The notes below the pieces were generated by a model, which was given only the letters and a program-made list of their open reading frames with translations, was not told the DNA's origin and made no database searches. DNA of 64,000 nucleotides from Streptacidiphilus jiangxiensis (GTDB taxonomy: Bacteria; Actinomycetota; Actinomycetes; Streptomycetales; Streptomycetaceae): positions 105,692-169,691 of the forward strand of contig NZ_FOAZ01000013.1 of the NCBI RefSeq assembly GCF_900109465.1, read 5' to 3'. Both the position numbers and the translations under genes were made by a program. Below are positions 49,285 to 57,360 of the stretch, piece after piece. How positions within the stretch are numbered: position 1 is the stretch's first letter; each line of letters starts with the position of its first letter.

Positions 49285-50237
49285 CGGTCCCGCCGTTTCT
49301 CCGCGTAGGGGTCCCGAGCCGCGCCTTCGGGGGCCTCGTCCTCCAGATCGAGTTTCGCGGCGAGCAGGGCCTTCCGGGTCTTCTTGTCGACCTCGGGGTA
49401 GTCCGGGTCGATGTCCATCAACGTGTGCGCGAGCAGGGCCGCGGCGCAGATCCTGGCGAACCACTTGTGGTCGGCCGGCACGACGTACCAGGGCGCCCAG
49501 GGGGTGCTGGTCGCCGAGAGCATCTCGGAGAACGCCTTCTGGTAGTCGTGCCAGTACTGGCGCTCCCTGATGTCGGCCGCCGAGAACTTCCAGTTCTTCT
49601 CCGGCAGGTCGATCCGCTTGAGAAAGCGGCGGCGCTGTTCCTCCTTGGAGAGGTTGAGGAAGATCTTCACCAGCCGGAAGCCGTTCTCGCTGAGGTGACG
49701 CTCCCAGTCGTTGATGGCCCGGTAGCGCTGCTGCCACAGGTCCGGTCCTCGGGTCTCGGGCGGCAGCTTCTGGCGGTCGAGGTTCTCCGGATGGACCCGC
49801 ACCACGAGGACCTCCTCGTAGTGGGACCGGTTGAAGATGGCGATGTCGCCCCGGGCCGGAAGCCGGGCCGCATAGCGCCAGAGGAAGTCGTGGTCCAGCT
49901 CCTCGCTCGACGGCACCTTGAATCCGCTGACGTGGACCCCCTGCGGGTTCACGCCGCTCATGACGTGGCGGATGGTCCCGTCCTTGCCCCCGGCGTCGAG
50001 CGACTGGAGGCACAGCAGCACCCCGTGGGTGTCCTGCGCGGCCAGCCGCGCCTGGTATTCCGCCAGCAACTCCACGCCGGTGTGCAGCAGTTCGACGCCG
50101 TCCTTCTTCTTCATCCCGCCTCTGAAGCCGGGATCGAAGTCCTTCGCGAGGCGGATCCGGTCGCCGGGCTCCACCCGCAGTGGCTCGATGAACTCCGCGA
50201 TGCGCTTGGCCTGCTTCTTGTAACCCATGACCCGCAC
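49281..50237 (-). CDS. ppk2: Polyphosphate kinase 2 family protein
   Basis: Protein of 318 residues (GTG 50237; ATG 50228 is also possible). Walker A region is LLCLQSLDAGGKDGTIRHVMSG, then NPQGVHVSGFKVPSSEELDHDFLWR, the base motif FNRSHYEEVLVVRVHPE, and the lid IFLNLSKEEQRRRFLKRIDLPEKNWKF. These are the conserved parts of single-domain PPK2, which moves phosphate between polyphosphate and nucleotides in the cytoplasm. Translational coupling to a cation ATPase suggests local ATP supply or linked stress control. Confidence 0.92.
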   Translation of the reverse strand: MRVMGYKKQAKRIAEFIEPLRVEPGDRIRLAKDFDPGFRGGMKKKDGVELLHTGVELLAEYQARLAAQDTHGVLLCLQSLDAGGKDGTIRHVMSGVNPQGVHVSGFKVPSSEELDHDFLWRYAARLPARGDIAIFNRSHYEEVLVVRVHPENLDRQKLPPETRGPDLWQQRYRAINDWERHLSENGFRLVKIFLNLSKEEQRRRFLKRIDLPEKNWKFSAADIRERQYWHDYQKAFSEMLSATSTPWAPWYVVPADHKWFARICAAALLAHTLMDIDPDYPEVDKKTRKALLAAKLDLEDEAPEGAARDPYAEKRRDR

Positions 50238-50252
50238 CAGGCCCTTTCGGTC

Positions 50253-50762
50253 TCAGACCGGGGGCCTCGGAACGGCGCCCGGCGCCGCCTCCTGGGCGGC
50301 GGTCAAGTCGGGCAGGGGCTCGGCACGGTTCGACGTGTCCGTGCTGGTGTAGGCGGTCAGGCCGTAGATGGCGACCACGTCGATCGCGATGATCGTCAGC
50401 GACCACAACGGGTACGACGGGAGGAACGCCATCTGCGCGAAGGCGTTGAGGCCGAGCACGACCACGCCGGTCCAGCGGGCCCACGACGCGCGCAGGACGA
50501 GAACGCCGTAGGCGGCGCCGACCTGGACGACGGCCAGGGCCAGCATGACCCAGCCCCAGGCCCGCAGGTCCCCGAAGACGTAGTGCGCGTCGCCGACGAA
50601 GACGTGCGAGTTGGCGATGGCGGCGATGCCGTCCAAGCCGTTGAAGAAGCCCAGCAGCGCCAGCAGCACGCCGGCGAAGGTCACCAGCCCGGGCCGGGCC
50701 GCACGGGTCCCGGCGGACCCGACCGGCCTGAGATGCGATCCGTGATGGGCGGCGGTGGTCAC
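50253..50762 (-). CDS. DUF7144-family four-helix membrane protein
   Basis: Protein of 169 residues starting at GTG 50762, with TGGAGG upstream. Four hydrophobic helices: LVTFAGVLLALLGFFNGLDGIAAI, WGWVMLALAVVQVGAAYGVLVL, WTGVVVLGLNAFAQMAFL and SLTIIAIDVVAIYGLTAY, separated by the conserved-looking VFVGDAHYVFGDLRAWGW. This is the actinobacterial DUF7144 pattern; function is unknown. It is the first gene of a four-gene operon with PPK2 (15 bp away), and is preceded by a regulon palindrome. Confidence 0.85.
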   Translation of the reverse strand: MTTAAHHGSHLRPVGSAGTRAARPGLVTFAGVLLALLGFFNGLDGIAAIANSHVFVGDAHYVFGDLRAWGWVMLALAVVQVGAAYGVLVLRASWARWTGVVVLGLNAFAQMAFLPSYPLWSLTIIAIDVVAIYGLTAYTSTDTSNRAEPLPDLTAAQEAAPGAVPRPPV

Positions 50763-50858
50763 GATGGCCTCCAGCTCAAGAGATCTGTCCGGTTCCCGCA
50801 GGGGCAGGCGCTCCCACCGGCTACCTCCTACTCCAGTCGCTTCCGGCCCGCGGCGCAC

Positions 50859-50873
50859 CACCCGGCGCGGGTG
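50859..50873 (-). promoter_or_regulatory. Regulon palindrome, site 3 (DUF7144-PPK2 operon)
   Basis: CACCCG-GCG-CGGGTG, perfect arms. A weak minus-strand -10-like TGGAGT (50835-50830) follows after 23 nt; the operon start codon is 96 nt away. Confidence 0.62.
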
Positions 50874-50875
50874 AT

Positions 50876-51409
50876 TCAGTGCCCCACGGCGACCTTGGCG
50901 ACCACGATCAGCAGTCCGAGGGCGAGGTTGACCACCGCTTCGACGGTGATCTGCACATTCGACGCCCCGGCCCGCCGCGCCCCCAGGACGGCCCAGGTGA
51001 CCTGCTGGGCGACGGCGACGCCGATCGCCAACCAGGCGTTCTCGCCCGTGCCGAGCCAGGGGCTGACCAGCACCGCCAGGGCCGGCAGGACCGCGGCTTC
51101 GACGATGGACCACTCGTGCCGTCCGACGCGCCGCACCTCGTGCCAGCGGACCGTCCGGCCGGACTCCCGTTCCCCGGCCAGATGCGCGTAGACGTGGGCC
51201 AGCCAGAAGACGATCCCGGTGACCAGCAGCAGGACGATGAGCGAGAACCGTGGATGCGCACCGTGCACGTCACTGGCGGCGATCACCGAAGCCGCCAGCA
51301 GGGAGCCGTAGACGGCACCCGTGTAGTCCGTGCGGCCGGAGTCCGCGAGCGCGCGGACGTCCTCCGGGGGGTCGGGCAGGGGAGCCCGGCGTGGTTCAGG
51401 GTGGTTCAC
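50876..51409 (-). CDS. Membrane protein with about four helices, unknown function
   Basis: Protein of 177 residues starting at GTG 51409 after AAGGAG. Hydrophobic segments: YGSLLAASVIAASDVHG, FSLIVLLLVTGIVFWLAHVYAHLAG, VEAAVLPALAVLVSP and ITVEAVVNLALGLLIVVAKV. The first part resembles VIT1/CCC1-like small membrane proteins only loosely, so I do not assign a family. It has its own copy of the regulon palindrome upstream and ends just before the site serving the DUF7144 operon. Confidence 0.7.
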   Translation of the reverse strand: MNHPEPRRAPLPDPPEDVRALADSGRTDYTGAVYGSLLAASVIAASDVHGAHPRFSLIVLLLVTGIVFWLAHVYAHLAGERESGRTVRWHEVRRVGRHEWSIVEAAVLPALAVLVSPWLGTGENAWLAIGVAVAQQVTWAVLGARRAGASNVQITVEAVVNLALGLLIVVAKVAVGH

Positions 51410-51489
51410 GGGGTGCTCCTTCCCACGGGCCCGCGTGCGCCTTCGGCCCTGACCCCGCCATGCTGCCGGGCACCGGGGGCGATCCGGTT

Positions 51490-51504
51490 CACCCGAAACA
51501 GGTG
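51490..51504 (-). promoter_or_regulatory. Regulon palindrome, site 4 (membrane protein)
   Basis: CACCCG-AAA-CAGGTG, one arm mismatch. Minus-strand -10-like CAGCAT (51465-51460) follows after 24 nt; start codon 80 nt away. Confidence 0.6.
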
Positions 51505-51574
51505 ACCGCCGTCGGCGGGGCCCTCGCCCGGCCCGTTCCTTCGGATGCGACCCGTCGCCCGGGTCCGCGGCAGT

Positions 51575-51589
51575 CACCCACGGCGGGTG
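51575..51589 (+). promoter_or_regulatory. Regulon palindrome, site 5 (GH15-MFS operon)
   Basis: CACCCA-CGG-CGGGTG, one arm mismatch. Plus-strand -10-like TACGGT (51614-51619) follows after 24 nt; start codon 83 nt away. Confidence 0.62.
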
Positions 51590-51672
51590 ATACGCCCGCT
51601 CGACCCCGCCGCCTACGGTGACAGGGCAGTCGCCTCGGCCGTCACTTCCCCCCGGTTCCCCTGGAGTGCCCC

Positions 51673-53514
51673 ATGAGCGTCTCCCCCCAGCTCTATCCCC
51701 CGATCGCGGAGCACGGCGTCATCGGTGATCTGCAGACCGCCGCGCTGGTCTCCACGGACGGCGACATCGACTGGTGGTGCACGCCACGGTTCGACTCCCC
51801 CAGCCTCTTCGCCTCACTGCTCGACCACGACCGGGGCGGCACCTGCCGGCTCGCGGTCGACCGGGAGGCCGTCCCGGGAGCCGAGGTCAAGCAGCTCTAC
51901 CTGCCGGACACCGCCATCGTCGTGACGCGCTTCCTGGCCCCCGGCGGGGTCGCCGAGATCATCGACTTCATGACCCCGGACACCTCCGCCGTCCCCAGCG
52001 ACCGGCACCGGATCACCCGCGTGGCCCGGGTCGTCCGGGGCAGCATGCCCTTCGTGCTGGAGTGCCGCCCCCGCTTCGACTACGGCCGCGCGCCCCACCG
52101 GCTCAGCCTCCTCGACGAGCGGACGGCGCTGCTGCACGGCCCCGAGGAGGACCTCTGCCTGCAGACCACCGACCCGGTCGTGCTGCGCCCGGACGGCCAG
52201 GACGTCACCGCGCGTTTCACGCTCGACGCGGGCAGGACGGCCATCGTCGTCCTGACCACCCAGCCGACCGGCTCGCCCACCCCCGCGCCGCCCCGGGAGC
52301 ACGACACCCTGGAGACGTTCGACGCGTGCCGGGACTTCTGGTACGAGTGGCTGGCCCGGTCCGACTACGCCGGACGCTGGCAACAGATCGTGCACCGCTC
52401 CGCCATCACGCTCAAGCTCCTCACCTACCACCCCACGGGCGCACCGATCGCCGCCGCCACCATGGGACTGCCCGAGCAGGTCGGCGGGGAACGCAACTGG
52501 GACTACCGGTACACCTGGATCCGCGACGGCTCGCTGTCCGTCCACGCGCTGCTCGGCCTCGGTTTCGAGGAGGAGGCCCTGGCTTTCCGCGGGTGGGTCC
52601 GGGACCGGGTCAAGGAGGCCCAGGACAGCGAGGGCGAACCGCTGCAGATCATGTACCGGATCGACGGCGACCCGCTCCTGTCCGAAGAGGTCCTGCCGCA
52701 CTGGGAGGGCTACCGCGGCTCTGCACCGGTGCGCGCCGGCAACGCCGCCGCCGACCAGTTGCAGCTCGACATCTACGGCGAGGCCGCCTACGCCTTCACC
52801 ACCGGCGGCGGCGACATCGGCACCCTGGAGGGCTGGCAGGCCTTCAGCCGGCTGGTGGACTGGCTCACCGAGCACTGGGACCGCCCGGACGAGGGCATCT
52901 GGGAGACGCGCGGCGGACGCCAGGACTTCACCTACAGCCGGCTGATGTGCTGGGTGGCCTTCGACCGGGCGGTGCGCATCGCCCGCACCTACGCCCGCCC
53001 GGCCGACCTGGACCCCTGGGAGGACGCCCGCGACGCGATCCTGCGGCAGGTCGTCCAACGCGGCTGGAGTGCCGAGCGGAAGGCCTTCACCCAGCACTAC
53101 GCGACGGACGTCCTCGACGCCTCGCTGCTGCTGATGCCCAAGGTCGGCTTCCTCTCCCCCACCGACCCGGCCTGGCTGTCCACCCTCGACGCGATGGACC
53201 ACGAACTCGTCAGCGACAGCCTGGTCTACCGCTACGACCCGGCGGCCTCCCCCGACGGCCTGCGCGGCTCCGAGGGCACCTTCAACCTGTGCAGCTTCCT
53301 CTACGTCGAGTCCCTGGCCCGGGCCGGGCGGGTGCAGCAGGCGCGCTACGCCTTCGACAAGATGCTCACCTACGCCAACCACGTCGGCCTGTACGCCGAG
53401 GAGATCGGCCCCTCCGGCGAGCAGTTGGGCAACTTCCCGCAGGCCTTCACCCATCTGGCGCTCATCGACGCGGCCCTGGCCCTGGACGAGGAGCTCGACC
53501 GGAGGCGGGGATGA
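51673..53514 (+). CDS. Glycoside hydrolase family 15 protein (glucoamylase/trehalase-like)
   Basis: Cytoplasmic protein of 613 residues from ATG 51673. N-terminal sandwich begins YPPIAEHGVIGDLQTAALVSTDGDIDWWCTPRFDSPS; the barrel has ERNWDYRYTWIRDGSLSVHALL, GIWETRGGRQDFTYSRLMCW (general acid region) and YAEEIGPSGEQLGNFPQAFTH (general base region). It is a divergent paralogue of the GH15 at 16289. It probably hydrolyses trehalose or short alpha-glucans, giving glucose under the stress regulon; its stop overlaps the MFS start (ATGA). Confidence 0.9.
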   Translation: MSVSPQLYPPIAEHGVIGDLQTAALVSTDGDIDWWCTPRFDSPSLFASLLDHDRGGTCRLAVDREAVPGAEVKQLYLPDTAIVVTRFLAPGGVAEIIDFMTPDTSAVPSDRHRITRVARVVRGSMPFVLECRPRFDYGRAPHRLSLLDERTALLHGPEEDLCLQTTDPVVLRPDGQDVTARFTLDAGRTAIVVLTTQPTGSPTPAPPREHDTLETFDACRDFWYEWLARSDYAGRWQQIVHRSAITLKLLTYHPTGAPIAAATMGLPEQVGGERNWDYRYTWIRDGSLSVHALLGLGFEEEALAFRGWVRDRVKEAQDSEGEPLQIMYRIDGDPLLSEEVLPHWEGYRGSAPVRAGNAAADQLQLDIYGEAAYAFTTGGGDIGTLEGWQAFSRLVDWLTEHWDRPDEGIWETRGGRQDFTYSRLMCWVAFDRAVRIARTYARPADLDPWEDARDAILRQVVQRGWSAERKAFTQHYATDVLDASLLLMPKVGFLSPTDPAWLSTLDAMDHELVSDSLVYRYDPAASPDGLRGSEGTFNLCSFLYVESLARAGRVQQARYAFDKMLTYANHVGLYAEEIGPSGEQLGNFPQAFTHLALIDAALALDEELDRRRG

Positions 53515-54884
53515 CCAGCACCCTGTCCCTGCCGACAGCCGCCGGGCGGCGCATCCTGTTCCCGCTGGCCCTGGCCCAGTTCATCTGCAGCTTCGCCGGC
53601 TCCAGCATGAACGTGATGATCAACGACATGAGCAAGGACCTGGACACCAGCGCCCAGGGCATCCAGGTCGCCATCACCGTCTTCCTGCTGGTGATGGCCG
53701 CGTTGATGATCCCGGGCGGCAAGCTCACCAACCGCTACGGCCGCAAGCGCTGCCTGATGGTCGGTCTGGCCGTCTACGGCGTGGGCGCCGTGCTCAGCGC
53801 GGCCGCACCCGGTCTCGGCGTGCTGATCCTCGGCAACTCGATCCTGGAGGGCATCGGGACCGCGCTGCTGATCCCCCCGGTCTACATCCTGACCACCCTG
53901 CTGTTCACCGGAACGACCACGCGGGCCCGGGCCTTCGGCGCCATCATGGCGCTCGGCGGTGTCGGCGCGGCCGCCGGACCGCTCATCGGCGGCCTGCTCA
54001 CCTCCGCGATCAGCTGGCGGGCCAACTTCGGCTTCCAGGCGCTCGTCATCGTGTTGATCCTGGTCATGACCCGGAAGCTGAAGGACCCGCTGCCGGCCGA
54101 CCCGTCCCAGCCGTTCGACACCGTCGGCGCGGTCCTGTCCGCCGTCGGCCTCGTGCTGGTGGTGACCGGAATCCTCGCTGCCGACAACAACCTCTGGCTG
54201 ATGCTCGCCCTGCTCGTGGCCGGCGCGGCCGTCATCGCCGGGTTCTTCGCCTGGCTCCGGCACTGCGAACGCTCAGGGCGCGAACCCCTGCTCCCGCTGG
54301 CGGTGTTCCGCAACCGGGTCGCCAACCTCGGGCTGGTGACCCAGAACGTCCAGTGGCTGATGCTGATGGGCGCCTCCTTCACGGTGGGCGCCTACCTCCA
54401 GGTCGTCCGCGGCTACAGCGCGATCGCCACCGGCGGCGTCTTCACGGCCGCGACCGCCGGTCTGCTCGCCTCCTCGCTCGCCGCCGAACGCCTCGCCAAG
54501 CGCCACGCCCAACGCACGCTGATCGTCACGGGTTTCGCCGTCACCGTGGCCGGCATCGCGCTGCTGCTCGCGCTGGTCCGGGCCTTCGACAGCATCTGGG
54601 CGTTCACCCCCGGCCTGCTGCTGATCGGACTCGGCATCGGCGCGATGCTCACCCCCTCGGTGAACATCGTGCAGTCCGGCTTTCCCGACAGCCAGCAGGG
54701 CGAGATCTCCGGGCTGTCCCGGTCCATCTCCAATCTCGGTTCCTCCCTGGGAACAGCCGTGGCCGGCACCATCCTGGTCTCCGAACTCACCAGCAACGGC
54801 TACGCGGCCGCCATGATCGCGCTCGCCGCCTTCGGCCTGGCCGGACTCGCCGCCGCGCTGCTCCTTCCACGTCACACCGGCTAG
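53511..54884 (+). CDS. MFS transporter (DHA2-type exporter)
   Basis: Protein of 457 residues starting at ATG 53511, overlapping the GH15 stop. The Major Facilitator signature is visible in GGKLTNRYGRKRCLMVG after TM2, and motif C-like ALGGVGAAAGPLIGGLL in TM5, which marks drug/proton antiporters. Around 14 hydrophobic helices are predicted, the DHA2 layout. Substrate is unknown. The translational link with a GH15 is unusual and may mean export of a sugar or of a stress metabolite. Confidence 0.88.
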   Translation: MTSTLSLPTAAGRRILFPLALAQFICSFAGSSMNVMINDMSKDLDTSAQGIQVAITVFLLVMAALMIPGGKLTNRYGRKRCLMVGLAVYGVGAVLSAAAPGLGVLILGNSILEGIGTALLIPPVYILTTLLFTGTTTRARAFGAIMALGGVGAAAGPLIGGLLTSAISWRANFGFQALVIVLILVMTRKLKDPLPADPSQPFDTVGAVLSAVGLVLVVTGILAADNNLWLMLALLVAGAAVIAGFFAWLRHCERSGREPLLPLAVFRNRVANLGLVTQNVQWLMLMGASFTVGAYLQVVRGYSAIATGGVFTAATAGLLASSLAAERLAKRHAQRTLIVTGFAVTVAGIALLLALVRAFDSIWAFTPGLLLIGLGIGAMLTPSVNIVQSGFPDSQQGEISGLSRSISNLGSSLGTAVAGTILVSELTSNGYAAAMIALAAFGLAGLAAALLLPRHTG

Positions 54885-55013
54885 AAGTTCTCAAGATCGA
54901 GCAATGCTCGGAACCTGTGGATCGATGCCGGTAGGAACGCGGAGGGCGTACCTTCCCGATGATCCTTTGATGGTCTCCGAGTAGGCCCGCGTTGCAGCGC
55001 GGGTCGGAAAGGC

Positions 55014-55240
55014 ATGCCCGTGCTCAGCCCAGTCACCGACGACGGCTCCACCCAGTCCGGCTCCCTGATCGACGAGATCGTCCGCGAGGGCGCTCGGGGG
55101 ATTGAGGCCGCCGCGCTGGAGGCGGAAGTCATCACCGCCGACCGGGACGAGCTGCTGGCGTTCTGCGCGTCGCCGTCGTTCGCGCAGGAGCCAGGTTTGA
55201 GAACGGCGCGTTGGTCGAGCGCCAGGAGGAGGCCGGGTGA
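55014..55240 (+). pseudogene. IS256-family transposase remnant, doubly deleted
   Basis: The N-terminal frame reads TDDGSTQSGSLIDEIVREGA and AAALEAEV, as in streptomycete IS256-type transposases, then jumps to ITADRDELLAF, a motif normally ~300 residues further on. After another deletion and frame change the true C-terminus VVRAGARFENGALVERQEEAG followed by TGA can be read at 55175-55240. So two internal deletions left about 75 codons of a ~410-codon gene. The DDE residues are gone. Intact ends were not found. It marks past transposition at the border of the low-GC islet. Confidence 0.8.
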
Positions 55241-55368
55241 GCACCGCGAAGGACTACGGCAGCCGTCAGATCTTTGTCCTCGGGACCGTTCGGCAGTTCC
55301 TGGCCGAGCTCGTCGCGGTCACGCTGAGACTGTCGGGGGCGCGTGGGTCCGACGAACACCGTAGTTGA
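55237..55368 (+). CDS. Possible small ORF after IS remnant
   Basis: GTG 55237 overlaps the transposase stop (GTGA) and opens 43 codons (VSTAKDYGSRQIFVLGTVRQ...). No family or binding site is evident; it may be another broken piece. Confidence 0.2.
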   Translation: MSTAKDYGSRQIFVLGTVRQFLAELVAVTLRLSGARGSDEHRS

Positions 55369-55435
55369 ACGTGTTCAAAAGATGCGCCATGCTGTCTTCG
55401 CCGCTTACGAAGGCTGGTCGCGATCAGGGGGACAC

Positions 55436-55897
55436 GTGGTGCTACGCGTTGGGCTTGCGATGGCACTGGCAAGTTGCCTGCTAGCAGGCTGCGGATTGCT
55501 TGTCGGGGACGGTACCGCTGACATCAAAGCGGCGCAGCTTGTCGGACGGTGGGTCAGCCCCTCGGGTACCACGGTGACGTTCGATCGTGACAACACGTTG
55601 ACGGCCGCAGGACTCGAGCACTCACCGCTCGCCGGTCCCGGCCAAGGTTGCCCCGCAGGAGGGAGCGGTCGTTGGGTCTTCCTGGTCAGCGGAGGCCCGA
55701 ACACTCTGGTGGACTCCCCGACGGGAGCAGATGGGCACTATCTCTCCGTACAAATCGGCCAGGACCCCATGGGCCCCTGCGGGAACGAGAGCGTGATCGT
55801 GCAGCGCGATGCTGCCGCCTTCACCCTCTGTCTGACGCCAGATCTGGACGAAGGTTGCGATTCAAGCCATCTGCTCAGGCTGCAGCGGGCCAAGTGA
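55436..55897 (+). CDS. Small lipoprotein, unknown function
   Basis: Protein of 153 residues from GTG 55436, with AGGGGGAC upstream; ATG 55382 is an alternative that would bury the signal peptide. Signal VGLAMALASCLLAGCG has a lipobox with Cys near residue 18. The mature domain begins AAQLVGRWVSPSGTTVTFDRDNTLTAAGL, the form of lipocalin-like or META-like small domains, and has four Cys that could form disulfides. GC is lower than in the flanking regions, consistent with acquired DNA. Confidence 0.65.
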   Translation: MVLRVGLAMALASCLLAGCGLLVGDGTADIKAAQLVGRWVSPSGTTVTFDRDNTLTAAGLEHSPLAGPGQGCPAGGSGRWVFLVSGGPNTLVDSPTGADGHYLSVQIGQDPMGPCGNESVIVQRDAAAFTLCLTPDLDEGCDSSHLLRLQRAK

Positions 55898-56029
55898 GGT
55901 ACTCGCGGCCTCCACGCACTGCACTGAAGCCCACGGCGGTCGAACGAGCTCAGGGTCTCATCCACAAGTCTTGACTATTGCTCCTCGGGATCCGTTGTCC
56001 CGTTCGAAGAACGCGGTAGCGTCCTCGCC

Positions 56030-56758
56030 ATGCTGGAAGGCCCTGACGTGTCGGAAGCGCTGCGAGGCGGAGTGCGTACGCGTGCTCAGGCCTGGGACTT
56101 CGCGCGCTGGTTCGCTGACACGTGGATGGGGCGACCGTTGGAACCGGAAGACGGTCATGGCGAGGACGAGCTGGCGGCTGCGGAAGCTGATCTGGGCTTC
56201 GAGCTCCCGGCTGCACTCCGTGAGGGGTACGCCCTCTTGGGGCGTCGGGACGACCTGACCCGGCAGCAGGACCCTCTGGTTCCGCCGGCAGGGCTCTACG
56301 TTGACAACGCTCTGGGCGGCGTCCTGGCCTTCCGCCATGAGAATCAGGGCTGTGCAACCTGGGCAATCCCTCTGGCGGAGATCGAACAGGACGATCCACC
56401 CGTGGTGGTGGAGTCCAGCGAGGGTTGGATCCCCTTCCTCGATCGCATGTCCCTGGCCTGGGTCGAACTCGTTCTGGGCGAATCGTTGTTCGGGGCGGAC
56501 CGCCTCAGCCTCTATGACGCGTGCGAGCTGCCGGACACGCTACTGCCGAACCTCCGAACCGGATATGCCCGGGTCGATCTGCCTGACCATCCCATGTGGG
56601 CCAGCAAGGATGACTCGCCAGTGCGCTGGTATGCGGCACCCGGTCGCCTGGTGCGACGAGACGGCGTCCAGGACCAGTCCTGGATCCACGCCCACGGTCG
56701 CACGCTTGCCGATCTCGACTCCATCCGCGAAGAGCTTCCCGGACCGTGGGTCGGCTGA
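56030..56758 (+). CDS. SUKH/SMI1-KNR4-type protein
   Basis: Protein of 242 residues from ATG 56030. The segment ELAAAEADLGFELPAALREGYALLGRRDDL is the opening helix pair of SUKH (SMI1/KNR4) domains, followed by LYVDNALGGVLAFRHENQGCATWAIP, a typical SUKH core with the Trp strand. SUKH proteins are frequent immunity proteins against polymorphic toxins or nucleases. No cognate toxin gene is seen next to it, so here it is an orphan candidate immunity or a housekeeping relative. It lies in the low-GC islet. Confidence 0.72.
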   Translation: MLEGPDVSEALRGGVRTRAQAWDFARWFADTWMGRPLEPEDGHGEDELAAAEADLGFELPAALREGYALLGRRDDLTRQQDPLVPPAGLYVDNALGGVLAFRHENQGCATWAIPLAEIEQDDPPVVVESSEGWIPFLDRMSLAWVELVLGESLFGADRLSLYDACELPDTLLPNLRTGYARVDLPDHPMWASKDDSPVRWYAAPGRLVRRDGVQDQSWIHAHGRTLADLDSIREELPGPWVG

Positions 56759-57360
56759 GCCGTGCAGGCCTTGGTGGCACTTGTGCTGTCAAGGCCTGAG
56801 TATCGGCGAACCTTCCTCGGCATTGGTCTCAGCTGCAGCGGTCAACGTGTGCTCGGGCACTGGCTGTCCCTCACAACCGGCACTGAGATACGGTCCGGGG
56901 TCGACGGCGACCGCGTTGCCCCAACGAGTCGTCAGGCGTGCTGCCAGGTTCTCGAGTCAAGCCTGCAGGTCAGCTTCGGGCCCGGCGCGCCGTGCAGTGC
57001 CTCGCGGGTGACGGCGCGGGCGAAGGGCAGGCCGGCGGCGTACCGGGCGAGTTCGTCGATCGCGGCGTTGCCCAGGCGGGCGGCTCGCCACCGAAGGAGC
57101 CCGCGACCTGCGGGGCGAGGTAGACGCCCGACGGGATCGGGCTCGACGTGACGGCCCTGGTCGCCGGCAGCAGCCACCATGCTGAACAGCCGCGAGTCGA
57201 CGGGCCGCAACGCAGCCGTCCTGGAGGCGGTCACCCGCTGGTCCCACCACCCGGCAACGGGGCCAGGGGCGGTATTGACATGGACGTGCTGTTTCAGAAT
57301 CCTCTGTCGCACTGTCAGATCATCTGACTCTCACACCAGTCCGCGACAGAGGGAGCATCC
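56759..57360. other. Gene-poor stretch with a decayed gene
   Basis: About 600 bp between the SUKH gene and the peptidase. No intact gene is supported; the only recognisable content is the hydroxyacid dehydrogenase fragment at 56996-57158. The peptidase promoter should lie in the last 100 bp. Confidence 0.55.
56996..57158 (-). pseudogene. Frameshifted C-terminal remnant of a 2-hydroxyacid dehydrogenase
   Basis: One minus-strand frame reads SPIPSGVYLAPQVAGSFGGE, the last Rossmann strand with the usual L-x-PQ/H-x-AGS motif. After a one-base shift the adjoining frame reads RLGNAAIDELARYAAGLPFA and then RAVTREAL, the normal C-terminal helix of D-2-hydroxyacid dehydrogenases. The catalytic and cofactor domains are absent. 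It is a dead fragment left by rearrangement. Confidence 0.5.

Noticed and set aside
46561..50484. Single minus-strand frame of 1307 codons suggesting a fusion upstream of the P-type ATPase
   Set aside because: The ATPase begins at ATG 49284 with the PPK2 stop overlapping it; the upstream part is a shadow of the PPK2 gene in another frame.
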